NCBI GenBank assembly: GCA_024364735.1
Contig: JAGFNQ010000863.1
Location: 221,183-285,182, forward strand
DNA from: Boesenbergia rotunda
Taxonomy: Eukaryota; Streptophyta; Magnoliopsida; Zingiberales; Zingiberaceae
DNA length: 64,000 nt
Reading direction: 5' to 3'
The translations under genes and the position numbers were made by a program. Below the pieces are notes generated by a model. It was not told the origin of the DNA. It did not search any database and saw only the letters and a list, made by a program, of their open reading frames with translations. This document shows, in pieces, positions 12,771 through 24,689 of the stretch; positions within the stretch are counted from its first letter, which is position 1, and each line of letters starts with the position of its first letter.

Positions 12771-15051
12771 CTCCCACTAGACTCATCTCAAACTCACTCT
12801 CCATATGTCTAATAAATTCATTCAAATAGCCCTTATTGTTGGAGCCACAAATTATGTCATCGACATACACTTGGGCTACAAATATATTGTCACCATCTCT
12901 TCGTAGAAATAGTGTAGGGTCTATTTGTCCTCTCACAAAGCCTTTGTCAATAAGAAATGTCGACAACCGTTCATACCAAGCTTGAGGTGCTTGTTTAAGG
13001 CCGTAGAGCGCCTTCTTGAGCTTGAACACGTGGTTTGGAAATTTGAAACTCTCAAACCCCGGAGGTTGTTCAACATAGACCTCTTTTTTTATCAAACCAT
13101 GTAGAAAGGCCAATTTGACATCCATTTGATAGAGTTTAAAACCTCGATGTGCTGCAAATGCAAGCATCAACCGGATGGATTCTAATCGTGCCACGGGAGC
13201 ATAGGTCTCATCGTAATCAAGGCCTTCAACTTGACTATAGCCCTTGGCCACTAAGCGTGCCTTGTTTCTTACGATTTCTCCCTTATGGTTCAATTTATTT
13301 TTGAAGACCCATTTGGCTCCAATAATGGTGGTCTTCTTAGGTCTAGGGACTAAGTCCCAAACTTGACTTCTCTCGAATTGACCTAATTCGTCTTGCATGA
13401 CAATGATCCAATCGGGATCATTTAATGCTTCATCAATTTTCCTAGGTTCAATTTCGGAAATTAGGGCAACTTTATTAGCCTCATTCCTAAAGAATGATCT
13501 AGTTCTAACCCCATGATGGATGTCTCCAACAATTTGATCTTGGGGATGACTAGAGGCTAACCTAGTTTGCCTCGGTGTTGGAGGTGCTTCTTGGATGGTG
13601 TCACTAGACACAGGCTCAGCCTCAGGATCCGGCTGATCTATTAGTTGTCTAGGCTCACCGTCATCAGATTCATCACCATCTACAACACTTGGGCTTCCAT
13701 CCAAACCTAGTTGCCTAAGTTTGAATTGAACTCCTTCAACATCTTCTGATTGATCATTTGCTTTTGGGATTTCTTCAAAGACAACATCAGAAGACTGTTC
13801 AACCAATCTAGATTTCTTGTTATAGACTCGGTAAGCTTTGCTGACTAGGGAGTACCCGACCAATATCCCTTCATCAACTTTCGCTGTGAACTTTCCAAAA
13901 TGGTCCTTGGTGTTTAGAATGAACACCTTACAACCAAACACCCTAAGATGTTTAACTGTAGGTGGCTTTCCAAACCAAAGTTCATGAGGAGTCTTCCCTA
14001 GAAATCTATGAATGAGGACTCGGTTTTGCACGTAGCAAGCTGTGTTCACAGCTTCAGCCCATAAGTAACTCGGTAAAGAGTACTCATTGAGCATGCTTCG
14101 TGCAGCCTCTTGTAAGACTCGGTTCTTCCTCTCTACAACATCATTTTGTTGTGGTGTTCTAGGAGTGGAGAACTCATATCTATACCCTCTATCCTGACAA
14201 AACTCTAAAAATCTTTAATTTTAAAATTCACCTCCATGATCACTCCTAATTGTTTTAATTGTTGATGATTTTTCATTTTTCAACCCTTCTACAAAAAGAG
14301 ATAAACACATCTAGGGTTTGGTCCTTATATTTTAGAAAATATGTCCAAGTATATCTAGTAAAATCATCAATGATCACAAAACAATATCTACTACCATTCA
14401 AGGATATAATAGTGCTACAATCAAACAAGTCCATGTGAAGTAGATCTAAAGCGGTAGATGTACTTACAACGCTTTTACCTTTGTGTGAAGATTTCGTTTG
14501 CTTACCCATTTGACATGCATCACAAAGCTTATCCTTTTCATAATTGATGCTTGGTAAGCCACGAACTAGTCCCTTGTTGGCCAATTTTCGGATGTTCTTC
14601 ATGTTCACATGTGCTAGTCTCCGGTGCCACAGGTTAGACTCATCTTCTCTTGACATGAAACACTTAACAAAAGCATTAGTAGCACTTTTAAAAGAAACTT
14701 GGTAAATGTTATCTATCCTTGTGCCTACTAGTACCGTGTCAAATGTGTCATGTTGTCTAACTAGACATTGACTTGATTGAAAATCAATTGTGTAACCCGC
14801 ATCACACAATTGACTGACACTTAAGAGATTAAATGTCATCCCCTTGACTAGAAGGACATTCATAATCCTAAGACATTCGGATATTTGAATGTCTCCTATC
14901 CCTACAACCTTAAGACTACCATTGTTACCAAAGGAAACATTACCTCTACTTTTTCTTTGAAGGGTAGTGAATAAGGATCTATCATCGGTCATATGTTTGG
15001 AGCACCCACTATCAACGAACCAAGTTGATAGATGCTCCCCTCAATCATGAC

Positions 15052-16625
15052 CTACACAACACGAAAGATAGAAGATTTAGGTATCCAAATCTTGGGACCT
15101 AAAGCACCTACTAAGCAAGACTTAGACACCCATGCCTTGACCACTTTTCTTTGAACCCTAGGAGTCTTAAGTGGTCTAACATCAGTCCTAGACATTAAAG
15201 AAACAAATGATGGTTCTTTAGGTTGGTAACCAATATCGGCCTTGTTGTAAACCGCCCTTTGTGCATTCAAAATCATATCTAAAGTCTTAGAGCTAGTTGA
15301 GAACTTCTCAAGAACACTCTTGAGTCTCTCAACCTCACTCTTTAATGATTTGTTCTCATCTTCTAACATTTCTACATGCAAATCATCAACATCCTCATCC
15401 CTAGAGGATTTCAATTGTTCAACTTCTACTTTCAATGATTTAACCTTTCCTTTCGACTTTTTCAACAATTCGGTTAAACATGCAATAGTTCTATAACATT
15501 TGTCTAATTCGGGAGAGATTACCTCTTCATCATCCGAAGATGATAAAGTCGCGTTTGATGAGTCTGTGGATTCATCACTGCTTTCTTGATCTTCAAGGGC
15601 CATGAGTGCTACATGGCGTGTACTCTTCTCCTCCTTCTCTTCATCGGATGAGCTAGAGGATGATTCATCTCATGTGGCCTTCAAGGCATTCTTCTTCTTC
15701 TTTGATTTCTCCTCCTTCTTCTTGAGTTTTGGACAATCTTTCTTGAAATGCCCTTTCTTGCTACACTCATAACAAGTAGCATTAGACTTACCAATTTTAA
15801 CTTCACTAGGGTTACCTTTACCCTTGAACCGCCGGCTCTTCTTCATCATTCTTCTAACAAAGTTGGCCATCTCGGAGGAAAAAGACCAGCTGCCATCCTC
15901 CTCGGACTCGGATGAAGATGAAGATGAGGATGAAGAGACTTCCTTCTCCTTCTTCTTCTCCTTCTTCTTGGTCTTTTCCCCTGCGACAAGTGCAATCCCC
16001 TTCTCCTTGGGGCCTTTGTTAGCCATTTCATGTAGCTCCATTTCACAAAATAAATCATCCAATTTTACAATTGACAAGTCCTTAGAAACATTGTAGGCAT
16101 CCACCATGGATGACCACAAGGCATTCCTTGGAAAAGCTTTTAACACATACCTCACAAGGTCGCGGTTCTCAACCTTTTCGTCAACGGAATGGAGACTGTT
16201 GAGGACTTCTTTGAACCTACTATGAAGTTCACTTACCGTTTCACTCTCCTTCTTGGAGAGATTTTGTAGTTGGTTGAGGAACAAATCCCTCTTAGCTATT
16301 CTTGAGTTCCGGGTGCCCTCATGGAGTTCGATGAGCTTGTTCCACAAATCTTTTGCGCTTGTAAAGGGACCAACCTTGATTAGTTGGTCTTTGTTCATTC
16401 CACATTGTAAGGTGACCACCGCCTTCGCATCGGCTTAACCGACCAACGTGAAGACTCCAATTCTTTTCCCTCCCCGTCTCTTGGAGGAATGAAGCCCTCC
16501 TTCACGGAGAACCACATTCCGATGTCGGTCTTGAGATAGTATTCCATGCGAGACCTCCAATATTGAAAATCGGATCCATCGAAGAAGGGAGGTCGGGTGG
16601 TGCTAAATCCTTATCTCAAAGCCAT
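15052..16625 (-). pseudogene. Sirevirus gag
   Basis: The presumed start ATG (16623-16625) lies shortly after the primer site, but a stop follows after MALR. The same frame then reads RPPFFDGSDFQYWRSRMEYY, the conserved copia gag N-terminus. A frameshift near 16440 leads into the UBN2-type gag body (16419-15670: NKDQLIKVGPF, LHSRFKEVLNSL), a Lys-rich and Ser-rich linker and a CCHC zinc knuckle, CYECSKKGHFKKDC (about 15735-15775), which binds RNA. An in-frame TGA at 15670-15672 interrupts an acidic serine stretch that continues in frame into 15603-15052, a coiled-coil-rich C-terminal part. The protein would package element RNA. Confidence 0.88.
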
Positions 16626-16669
16626 TGTTGATAGCTCTCGGATGTTAAGCCGCTTGAACAGAGCCCCAA

Positions 16670-16681
16670 GCTCTGATACCA
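16670..16681 (-). promoter_or_regulatory. Primer binding site for initiator tRNA-Met
   Basis: The minus strand reads TGGTATCAGAGC, the classic plant copia primer site complementary to the 3' end of initiator tRNA-Met. It lies 2 bp inside the 5' LTR end at 16684 and fixes that boundary and the element's direction. Confidence 0.93.
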
Positions 16682-16683
16682 CT

Positions 16684-18729
16684 TGTTGGTGCTTGGATGG
16701 CTAGAGAGAGGGGGTGAATGTAGCTAGACACAAAAATCGTTTTTCTTTTAACAGATTCTGCACTTAGGGTTAGTAGCACAGCGGAAGCAATACACAAACA
16801 GAGAAATGCAGAAACTAAACCCTAGACTAAGCACAATCACAAAACGCTAACAAAGAGGATTTACAAGGTTCGGGGATAACTTGCCCCTACTCCTTGGCGT
16901 GCCCGTGAGGTGGGCGATCCCTTGATCGTCGGCAGATCAAGCCCCAAAAAATCCGAATAGAATGCAACCTCCTTCTCGGTAGAGTAACCTCTCCACAGCG
17001 TTTCAAACGAATGAAAGATTAAGTATAGAGAAACACAGGAAGGAACCTTACAGAGCACATAGGACAGCAAGAACACAAGCGAACTCCTCACCGAGCTCCA
17101 CTCAGCACTGATCTCACGCAAGAACACCCTGCTCTTCGTGTCTGCTTGTTGATGGACTCGCCAAGCTCCTTGTTTCTTCCAAGTGCTCAAGTATCAGAAG
17201 GTTGCTCAAGATTCACAGTTGCTTGCACAAGAGAATCAAAGTTGTCGCAAGAACTTCTCAAATGTTTCTGTTCGATTATCAGACTTCATCGCCACCAAGC
17301 TCTTAAGTCTCTGCCCAACTCTCAGGTCACAGGCGCCTCTGCAGCTCCCAGCTGCTCACCAGCTTCTCTGCAACAGCCTCAGCTATCCTGACCTCATCTG
17401 GACTCACTGAACTCTCCAGCTAAGCCCAGGTCAGCTCGTCAGCTTCCAGCCGTTGCCAGCCCACGCCATCCCTTGTGACCTGAGAACAAGAAACAAACAA
17501 ACTTGCTCAAAGGAAAGACTCCCATTCACCCTCCTTGAGTGTTTGAATCCATCCCTGTCGCCTGCACACTTAATCAGAGGCTTAGCAAATGAAATCAAAG
17601 TTACATCAGCGATAGCAGAGAAAATCAGTAGGAAATCAGAACGCAATCAGACGTCTGACACCGCTTTTGAAATAAAGCTGTCAGCTACTGATCGGTCACC
17701 AGACCGATCAGAGGGACTCCTGATCGGTCACCAGACCGATCAGGATGGGTTCAAACCGATCAGGCTCCAGCCTGATCCGTCCCCAGTGAGAAACCTGAAA
17801 TCGCAACTTTCTGGTGATCGGTCAACAGATCGATCCAGCACCAGCTGGGTTTCCTCCAGCTTCTTTCTGCCACACCCCTGATCGGTCACCAAACCGATCA
17901 GGTTGTGGCCTGATCGGTCTGGGGACCGATCAGGACACTTCCTGACCGATCAGGCTGGAATCAGGCTCCAGCCTGATCGGTTATAGTGAGAAACCTGCGA
18001 CAATTGATCGTTCACCAGAACGATCTGAATAGTATCCCTGATCGGTCACCAAACCGATCAGGAGCCGAGAAGTAAGGTTCCCAAAGTCACTGTATGCTTC
18101 CTGATCGGTCACCAGACCGATCAGGAGCCGAACAGTAAGTTTGCCAAAGTCACCGTATGCTCCCTGATCGGTCACCAGACCGATCAAACATAGCTGGATC
18201 GGTCACCAGACCGATCCATGAGGGAACTCCATGCCAACTTCCTTGATCGATCACCAGACCGATCCAGGCAAGGCCAAACCCTCTCTAAGTCAAGAGAACT
18301 GGCTCCCAGCCTCCCTTGACTCGCGCTCAGTCCCTTGGACCAAGACTCCGTGCCCAGTTTCACTCACCGGGACTTCAACCTAGCCCTCCAAGCTAGGACC
18401 TGGCTTCACTCACCAGGATTTCAACATAGCCCTCCAAGCTAGGACCTGACCCTCGAAGCCAGGCTTTCATCCAACCTAGCTTCCCAAGCTTTGACCTGGC
18501 CCTCCAAGCCAGGGTTTCATCCTACCTAGCTTCCCAAGCTAGGACTTGGCCCTCCAAGCCAGGGTTTCATCCAACCTAGCTTCCCAAGCTAGGACCTGGC
18601 CCTCCAAGCCAGGGTTTCATCCACTCTGTGCCTAGTCCCCGACCAGGACTTAATCCCAATCATCTCATTAACCTAAACTAAAATCGGTGTCAACACCAAA
18701 ACAACAATCAGGGTCAGACTGCATTAACA
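16684..18729 (-). repeat. 5' LTR of the Sirevirus
   Basis: 2046-bp LTR matching 1828-3677 almost throughout. It is longer mainly through an extra stretch (about 16850-16921) and additional copies of the 'ttcccaagctaggacctggc' repeat (about 18470-18630). The palindrome array of GATCGGTC/GACCGATC pairs lies at about 17690-18265. Confidence 0.93.
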
Positions 18730-19481
18730 AAGGGAAGGCTGAATCGATTGCCCAATTGATTCAGCTACCTTCTGTTCTCGCAACTCATTTCTCCTAATCA
18801 ATCAGCTAATTGATTCACACCTTCCTTAATCGATCACCCGATCGATCAAGGAAGCTTCTGTTCGCGAGAAACCAAACCCTAATAGATTGCCCAATCGATT
18901 GAGTCCGACCCTAACTTGTGTGCACAAGTCTAGGGTTCCCTACCAAGTGTCCGGTTAACCCCTTTGACCTCCCTGGATTTCTCCTGCCTAGCTCTCAGCT
19001 AGAACTTAACCTGATTCCCAATCAAGTTTGCCCAACCCTCGAGTTAGGTCTAGTCTCTCGGTAGACTTCCACCTTGCCAGCGTGCGATCTCCCCGATCCA
19101 CCTAGACTTCACCTAGTCCCACTAGGTGTGCCTAGTCCCCCTAGGACTTTTCTCGTGCCAGCGTGCGATCTCCCCGATCCACCTGGACTTCACCTAGTCC
19201 CACTAGGTGTGTCTAGTCCCCCTAGGACTTTTCCCATGCCAACGTGCGATCTCCCCAATCCACCTGGACTTCACCTAGTCCCACTAGGTGTGCCTAGTCC
19301 CCCTATGACTTTTCAGTCAAGTTTCTAGTCAACCTTGACCCACTTGACATCATACGATATTCAAACATCATTATCCAACATCGAAACATCCGACTTTAAG
19401 CTTACCAAGCTTACCAGACATAAGCTCACCCGAGCCTAGTAAAACTAGGTCAACCCTGACCTAACCAAGATTGCACCAACA

Positions 19482-21650
19482 GTAATTGTTATAGAAAATT
19501 TAGTTTTATATTTTTTGATGATAGAGTTCGCCGTGGCTTATCCATAAAATTATTTTTTTCAAAATTTTTGACTGTTAAATTGATTTTTTTTATTTTTCAT
19601 TCAAAAACCAATTTTTAATTTTAAAAATATTTAAAAATTAATTTTCATGAAATCTGGCATTTCTATAGACTATCTTTTGAACATTGAAAAAAATTTTAAA
19701 TTTATTTCAAGTCGAAATCTAATTTTAAAATTATTTCTTTAAAAAATTATCAATTCTAAATTCAATATTATTCTCTTATAGTTAGAAAATTTATTTTACT
19801 TTAGAAATTTTTAGAGAGATGAATCTATTAAATTTATAACTGAAATAAAAATATGAGTAATTTTGACTAAGAATTAAATTTTAATAAATTTTTTTATCGA
19901 CAATTAAACTTTTAATTTTAAAAATAATTTTTGATAAATTTTTAAAAATTAAATTTTTTTGGAGACTAACTATTACTTTTGGCATGTTTTCAAAAAATTT
20001 TAAAAATTTTTGATGTCTAAAAATTTTTTATGAAATTTTTTTTCATAAAATATATATGCCTTTAAAATTACTCATGTTTTTTTTTTCAAAGTTCACTTTA
20101 ATTTTTCCTTCAAACCTAGTCAAATATTTGTAAAAATCTAGTTTAAACATTTTTAGATTGCTTTTACCCTTATTATATTTTTTTATGTTTTTATGTGATC
20201 AAAGAGAGAGAAAATAAGATTAAGTGAAGAAGAGGTCTAAATTCCAAATTTTTTGAATTCGAATTTTTTTTTAATTGCACAATCAAATATTTATTAGTGT
20301 CATTTCTATATGTTATTTAATCATAATATAACTCGAGTTGATATATATCAAAAAAGAAGAGATTGTAAATATCTCAGATAAATTTTGATTTGATAAACTG
20401 ATTCAAATTAGGTTCTGGTGATTATTATTTAAATGATGGACTCAGTCTTTGTTTTTATCATTTCTCAGTTTATAAATGATCCATGTTTATGGTTTATTTC
20501 AACTTAATTAAAATAGTATAAACAAATGTAATTTATTTAGTTAATTGTTCGTAATGAATATTGATAAAAATTTCAAGAACAGTAATTAATTGATATATAT
20601 AGTTTATTATATTAAAACTTAATAATCATTGATAATTAATTAAGATGAAAGTTTAAATAGTTAAAATGTGACTATTAATAATTATTAGATAAGGATTGTA
20701 ATGATTTTACAGTATTTATAAACAAAATTAAATCTTTATAATCTTTAAATAGCTAGTAAATAAAGAAGACCTCTAATTATCATTTCTTCAAAAATTTCTT
20801 CTCTAATATTTACAAAATATTTTGATAAATAATTTTTTAAGTATGAAAAAATTATGCTCTGAATTTATTAGATAGACAAATCAAGAGTTAAATTATCCAA
20901 AAAAAACTGCTCTTTTAAATATCATTTTATGCTTCTCTTTGAAACAATTTTAATTAAAATTGCACATCTTAAAAATAATTTAAACACCATCTTAAAACAA
21001 CTTATGAGATTCAACAGATAGGTTTAATCAAAATTCTACTATTTGGAACTACATTGATATTTTTAATATGATATAATAACACAAACATTCATCATCGTCG
21101 TCGAGAATAATATACCACAATTCGAAATCCAACTGCGACATTGAAAGTCAGTTGTTGGACAAATTGACGCGAAATTTTTTTTAATTGACATTATATAAAT
21201 TTCTAATTCTTCGAATCCTACCTGTTTTTGTTAAAATAAATCAAAAAATACTCATAAAAATTCATCGTCAATATTCTTAAATTTACTTTTCACTATAAGA
21301 AAATTTTTCTATAATATATTACAGAATGATTCAAACCATCCCTGGATTATTCCTTAAAGGTATCTAACTATTATATTATTATCTGAGAATAAAATTTACT
21401 CAATTAAAAAAAATAATCAACTTAGATAATATTGTCCATAAAATTTTTTTATCGACCGTCCAAATAAATTAAAAAATACTCACAAAGATAATTCAAAAAC
21501 TCAATATTCATTTAAAATAAAAATTTCTATAAATATATAGTAATTAAAAATTAAATTATAAATATCAAAATTAAAATTGAACATCCCTTATGCTACATAA
21601 TTCCTGAACAAATTTACTCGACCAATGAAAATAGGAGTGGATCGTTCGTC
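19482..21650. other. AT-rich intergenic stretch, nothing recognised
   Basis: Long runs of A and T with stop codons in every frame. It follows the outer solo LTR and probably continues the decayed element seen at 1-1153, but no domain is legible. Confidence 0.5.
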
Positions 21651-21810
21651 TCCGGAATCAGTCGAATCCGCGAGGATTTAAATACCTGCAAAATTTTTTT
21701 AAAAAAAACAATGTCAGGTTTTCTTCACGCCTCCCGAGGCAAGTCATTTTTCCACTGGCTCGGTAACCCAAAACACCCTCATTTTTTCCCCTCTCTCGTC
21801 TGCACACGAA

Positions 21811-22470
21811 CTGTACTTTCACTGTTGATGCACGAGAAGGAGGCATTCCGAGCCTTTTCAGCTCCACTCACGCCCATATTAAACAATTGCACCAGTAATG
21901 GACGCATAGTCTACACTCTACGGAGAAAAGACAGGTAAATGTTAGATCAGATTATAAATAAATTTAGAATGATATTCTATAGAAATTTTTTTTTTATGGA
22001 TAATTAAAATAAATTAAAAAATATTTGTGATGAACGATATAGAAATTTAACGTTAAAAAATTCGTGTCATATTTAAAGAAAAATTTTTTATAAAATATGT
22101 CGTAACTAAGGATCGAATCGTAAATGTCTGGGATACCAACTAGTCGTCCTACCGCTACACTATAGTTTCGAAGGCAAAAACAAACTCAAAAGACAAAGAC
22201 AGGTGTACTTACAGGATGGACTGATGATTAACACGTAACTGTTGTCAGTATAAGGTCTGAGAGTCAAAATTTGACAAAGTCAATATGTCCGTCCTCTTTA
22301 CGTGTTAACAATAATATCCGAGTTAATAATTTTTATGATTTATTCATATTAATTTTAAAATAAATTGATAGAAATATTGGGACGAAAAAATCGTCTCTGT
22401 CAACGTAGTCTCTCTAGCATCAAATGTACTTTCACTGTTGATACACGAGAGGAGAGGAGCATCCTGACTC
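21811..22470. repeat. Diverged direct repeat of about 60 bp
   Basis: 'tgtactttcactgttgat' followed by a cacgaga segment and a gcat..cag segment occurs at about 21811-21870 and again, diverged, at about 22424-22485, some 610 bp apart. Neither copy shows a gene. Confidence 0.6.
22068..22178 (-). mobile_element. Old tRNA-derived SINE copy
   Basis: On the minus strand, 'actatagtgtagcggtagga' (A-box region) and 'gattcgatcc' (B box) are followed by a body like that of the well preserved SINE at 42380-42661, including a 'ttacgacatattttata' segment aligned to its 'ctacggcgcattttgca'. It is diverged, its tail fades into AT-rich DNA and no target duplication is visible. Confidence 0.65.
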
Positions 22471-22522
22471 TTTGCAGGATGTGTCTGTCCATTTTCTATG
22501 CCTTTTAAGTCATGTGCCATGG

Positions 22523-22554
<32 letters not shown>
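22523..22554. repeat. (CT)n microsatellite
   Basis: About 32 bp of uninterrupted CT repeats. Confidence 0.95.
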
Positions 22555-22557
<3 letters not shown>

Positions 22558-22840
22558 CGCAGAGTTCGAGGTGAGTGGGAGATCAAGGGCCAAAAGAGTG
22601 AAGTGAAAGGGTTGGAATTAATGCAACTGCATGAGCAAACATGTTTTGTTCACTTCAAGTTCCAAGCAACCAGGAACACGGAAGCTTGCCATTAACCTGA
22701 ATTCATGGACGGCTGCCTCCTCCTCATCAGAAAGTAGTCGAGTTCCAAAAGTGTTTAGTTTAAGGTTTTAGGGTTTTCGAAATCGAATTGTGGGAAAATT
22801 TACAGGTAGAATTTGTAAAATTTGGAACATAGTGAGAAAG

Positions 22841-23014
22841 AAGGAGCTCCCTTCAGTCCAAGTGTGGAATGGAAGGGAAGGAATAGACTCCCGCATCATT
22901 CACTCATTCACATAGTAGCTTAAGTTTCTCGTCTCGCTACCGTGTTCGAATGAATGAGTCGGCAGCTAATTCAAACCCTAACCATCCATGAGTGGACTGA
23001 AGAAAGCTCTTTCG
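22841..23014 (-). ncRNA. MIR319: MIR319 precursor hairpin
   Basis: The minus strand from 23014 to 22841 forms the long MIR319 stem-loop. The 3' arm contains TTGGACTGAAGGGAGCTCC plus TT (22841-22861), the miR319c-type mature form as I recall it. The 5' arm contains gagctttcttcagtccac (about 22993-23011), which pairs with it. A second conserved inner stem is present: 'gccgactcattcattc' pairs with 'gaatgatgcgggagtc', typical of miR319 precursors, which are diced from the loop towards the base. miR319 acts in AGO1 complexes on mRNAs of CIN-type TCP factors, controlling leaf growth. The flank up to about 24.3 kb would be the promoter and 5' primary transcript, with no TATA box I can fix. Expression is not shown by sequence alone. 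Confidence 0.93.
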
Positions 23015-24530
23015 TATGCATTTTTCAATCTTTTTTATTAAGAAATAATAATAATAATAATAATAATAAACATATATTGTCAACGATCTAATATCGTTGA
23101 CCCCTAGTTAGATATAGATAAGTAAATTATAAGAGATATTTTATCCTATCACAGTAACCTTTTATATAAAGAAAAACAAATACTCAATGAACTATTTTGT
23201 ATCTGAGAATTATGTAGATTCTATTGGAGCAACCACTAATGTAACCCTAAACTTGGCAAGATATGAACAGTACAAGAATGCATGCAAATATAAATGGTTG
23301 GATAATTAAGATCATAATAGAGCTAAAAAATCAGAATAAAATGACACGAAAAGAAGAAGCTATTGAAAAGCACACAAACTCCTTCACAACAAGCATCAAG
23401 TTAACAAGTAAACAATTAAAGTTCTATAAGAAACCGGAAAACATATGAATAAAGGCAAATGAATAGTTTTCAAGTACATATAAACAGCAATATATAACTC
23501 AACAAAACAGTAAGGTAAAGTTAATTAGATAAAGACAACATATATATTTATTCTCTAGGGAAATTGGAGATCCACCAGGATCATAAACATTCAACTCAAA
23601 AGATTATTTTGGCCATGCACTTGTTGATCAAAACCCTAGATTGTAGGAAAGAAAGGTGAGAGGGACACTTTTTACCAAAAGGATGAAGAACATACCTAAA
23701 GATCACAGTATTTAATTTGTTGTGTAGATCTATATATCAGAAACAAACCTCTTGGCCAGAAGCATAGTTAGTACTTTGTTGGAGGTTTCTATTTGGTCTG
23801 CTGGAAGAAAACCCTAGGATTTTGATCTAGAGGAAGAGTTCCTCACAGTGACAGTGACAGATCCTTCAGCCATTAATTCCATACCCTAATCCTTACAGAT
23901 CTTCCCCTCCAGCCAGAACTGCACAGATATATGTTATTATAGAGCAAGAAACACTTGTAATTAGTTTCTAAATGAAGAGAAATCAAAGGACAAAGCTAAA
24001 GGTTTCGTGTAGAAGGAGTAGAAGAAAGGAGATCAGATACATTTTTTTTTGTGAGTAGGAAGGGAGATATAGGCCTTGCTCATCTGAGAACTGGAGACAA
24101 AAAGAGAGAAGGGGGGAATAAAATAGATAAAATGAAATGGCAAAAAGACGAAGTATTTGCCTTAACGTCCCTGTCAATTCGTCTCAGAATTAAAACGGAA
24201 AAGATAAATTTGGAGGTCGTTGTTGTTCGGTGGATTGATGATTAATTCTTTGAGTTTATCCTGGAGATGAGATGTATGGTCTGATGGATGGATTGTTGTG
24301 TGTCCAAAGTCTACAATGAGGCAGGGGATGGTACTGTATGTGCTGCCATTCTTGACTGTTTTTGCACACTATTTCTTTGTTTTTAAATCCCGACATGTAC
24401 GCTAGAGATTGGTTTTCAGAATCATCCCTATTGAAATTTGAATTCTAATCCTCCCTATTGAAATTCAAATTTTAATTCTCTTATTTACCTAGAACGGTAA
24501 ACGAATCAAATGTTAATAAGTAATTTTAGT
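23015..24530. other. Upstream flank of MIR319, no coding gene
   Basis: No coding region is supported. An (ATA)n microsatellite lies at about 23045-23069. The region is less repetitive than its surroundings and, being 5' of MIR319 on the minus strand, is the likely promoter and leader of the primary transcript. Confidence 0.45.
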
Positions 24531-24534
24531 ATTC

Positions 24535-24688
24535 GATTTGATAAATCTTATGTATGTTCATTCAATATATATATTATCAAATAATTTATTAAATTAAATG
24601 AATTTAAGTTTGATTTGATAAATCTTATGTATGTTCATTCAATATATATATTATCAAATAATTTATTAAATTAAATGAATTTAAGTTT
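24535..24688. repeat. 77-bp tandem duplication
   Basis: Two adjacent copies of a 77-bp unit starting gatttgataaatcttatgta, identical by eye, at 24535-24611 and 24612-24688. The lack of divergence points to a recent duplication. Confidence 0.92.
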
Positions 24689-24689
24689 G

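Larger units (their letters stand above)
7018..15051 (-). pseudogene. Sirevirus pol (PR-INT-RT-RNase H), interrupted twice
   Basis: Polyprotein region on the minus strand. Protease: WFVDSGCSKHMT with the catalytic D-S-G near 15015. GAG-pre-integrase zinc finger: H-H-C-C in WHRRLAHVNM...CDACQMGK (about 14550-14640). Integrase core: HMDLFDC and IIDDFTRYTW. A short frame gap around 14100-14270 holds the third catalytic region and PQQN-type motif. RT: DETYAPVARLES, YQMDVKLAFLHG and the catalytic YVDD. RNase H: GYTDSDYAGC, STIEAEYIAMGE and CDN, then the DIFTKPLP end and a TGA at 7018-7020. A hAT-like element (11655-12770) splits RT just after FEMSLVG, and a solo LTR (7122-10927) splits RNase H after HHFIRDH. 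Removing each insertion with one target copy restores the reading frame at both sites. Extra stops and frameshifts (near 14270 and 11333) show pol is also decaying by point mutation. Confidence 0.92.
1828..18729 (-). mobile_element. Sirevirus-type Ty1/copia retrotransposon, complete boundaries
   Basis: A full-length copia element read on the minus strand: 5' LTR 16684-18729, primer site, gag, protease, integrase, RT, RNase H, env-like region, polypurine tracts, 3' LTR 1828-3677. An exact 5-bp target duplication AAGGG lies at 1823-1827 and 18730-18734. Its length is 16.9 kb including two later insertions, about 12 kb without them. The order PR-INT-RT-RH defines Ty1/copia. The extra env-like region after pol, the several polypurine tracts and the palindrome-rich LTRs are known Sirevirus (SIRE/Maximus) traits. 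Gag and pol carry stops and frameshifts, so it cannot move by itself now. Confidence 0.92.
1154..19481. mobile_element. Outer solo LTR, split by the Sirevirus
   Basis: The two outer pieces, 1154-1827 and 18735-19481, form one LTR of about 1.4 kb with TGTTAGGACC at one end and TTGCACCAACA at the other. It is bounded by an exact 5-bp target duplication GTAAT (1149-1153 and 19482-19486). No internal region or partner LTR of this type is seen, so it is a solo LTR. Both pieces are full of variants of AATCGATT-type half-palindromes. Its ends match the solo LTR at 52382-54293, so the two belong to one family. It was later interrupted by the Sirevirus at an AAGGG target. Confidence 0.85.

Noticed and set aside
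12335..12829. Long overlapping Arg/Ala/Pro-rich open frames on both strands
   Set aside because: They come from the 31-bp GC-rich repeat, which has few stops in any frame, inside a non-coding hAT-like element; no frame has a domain.
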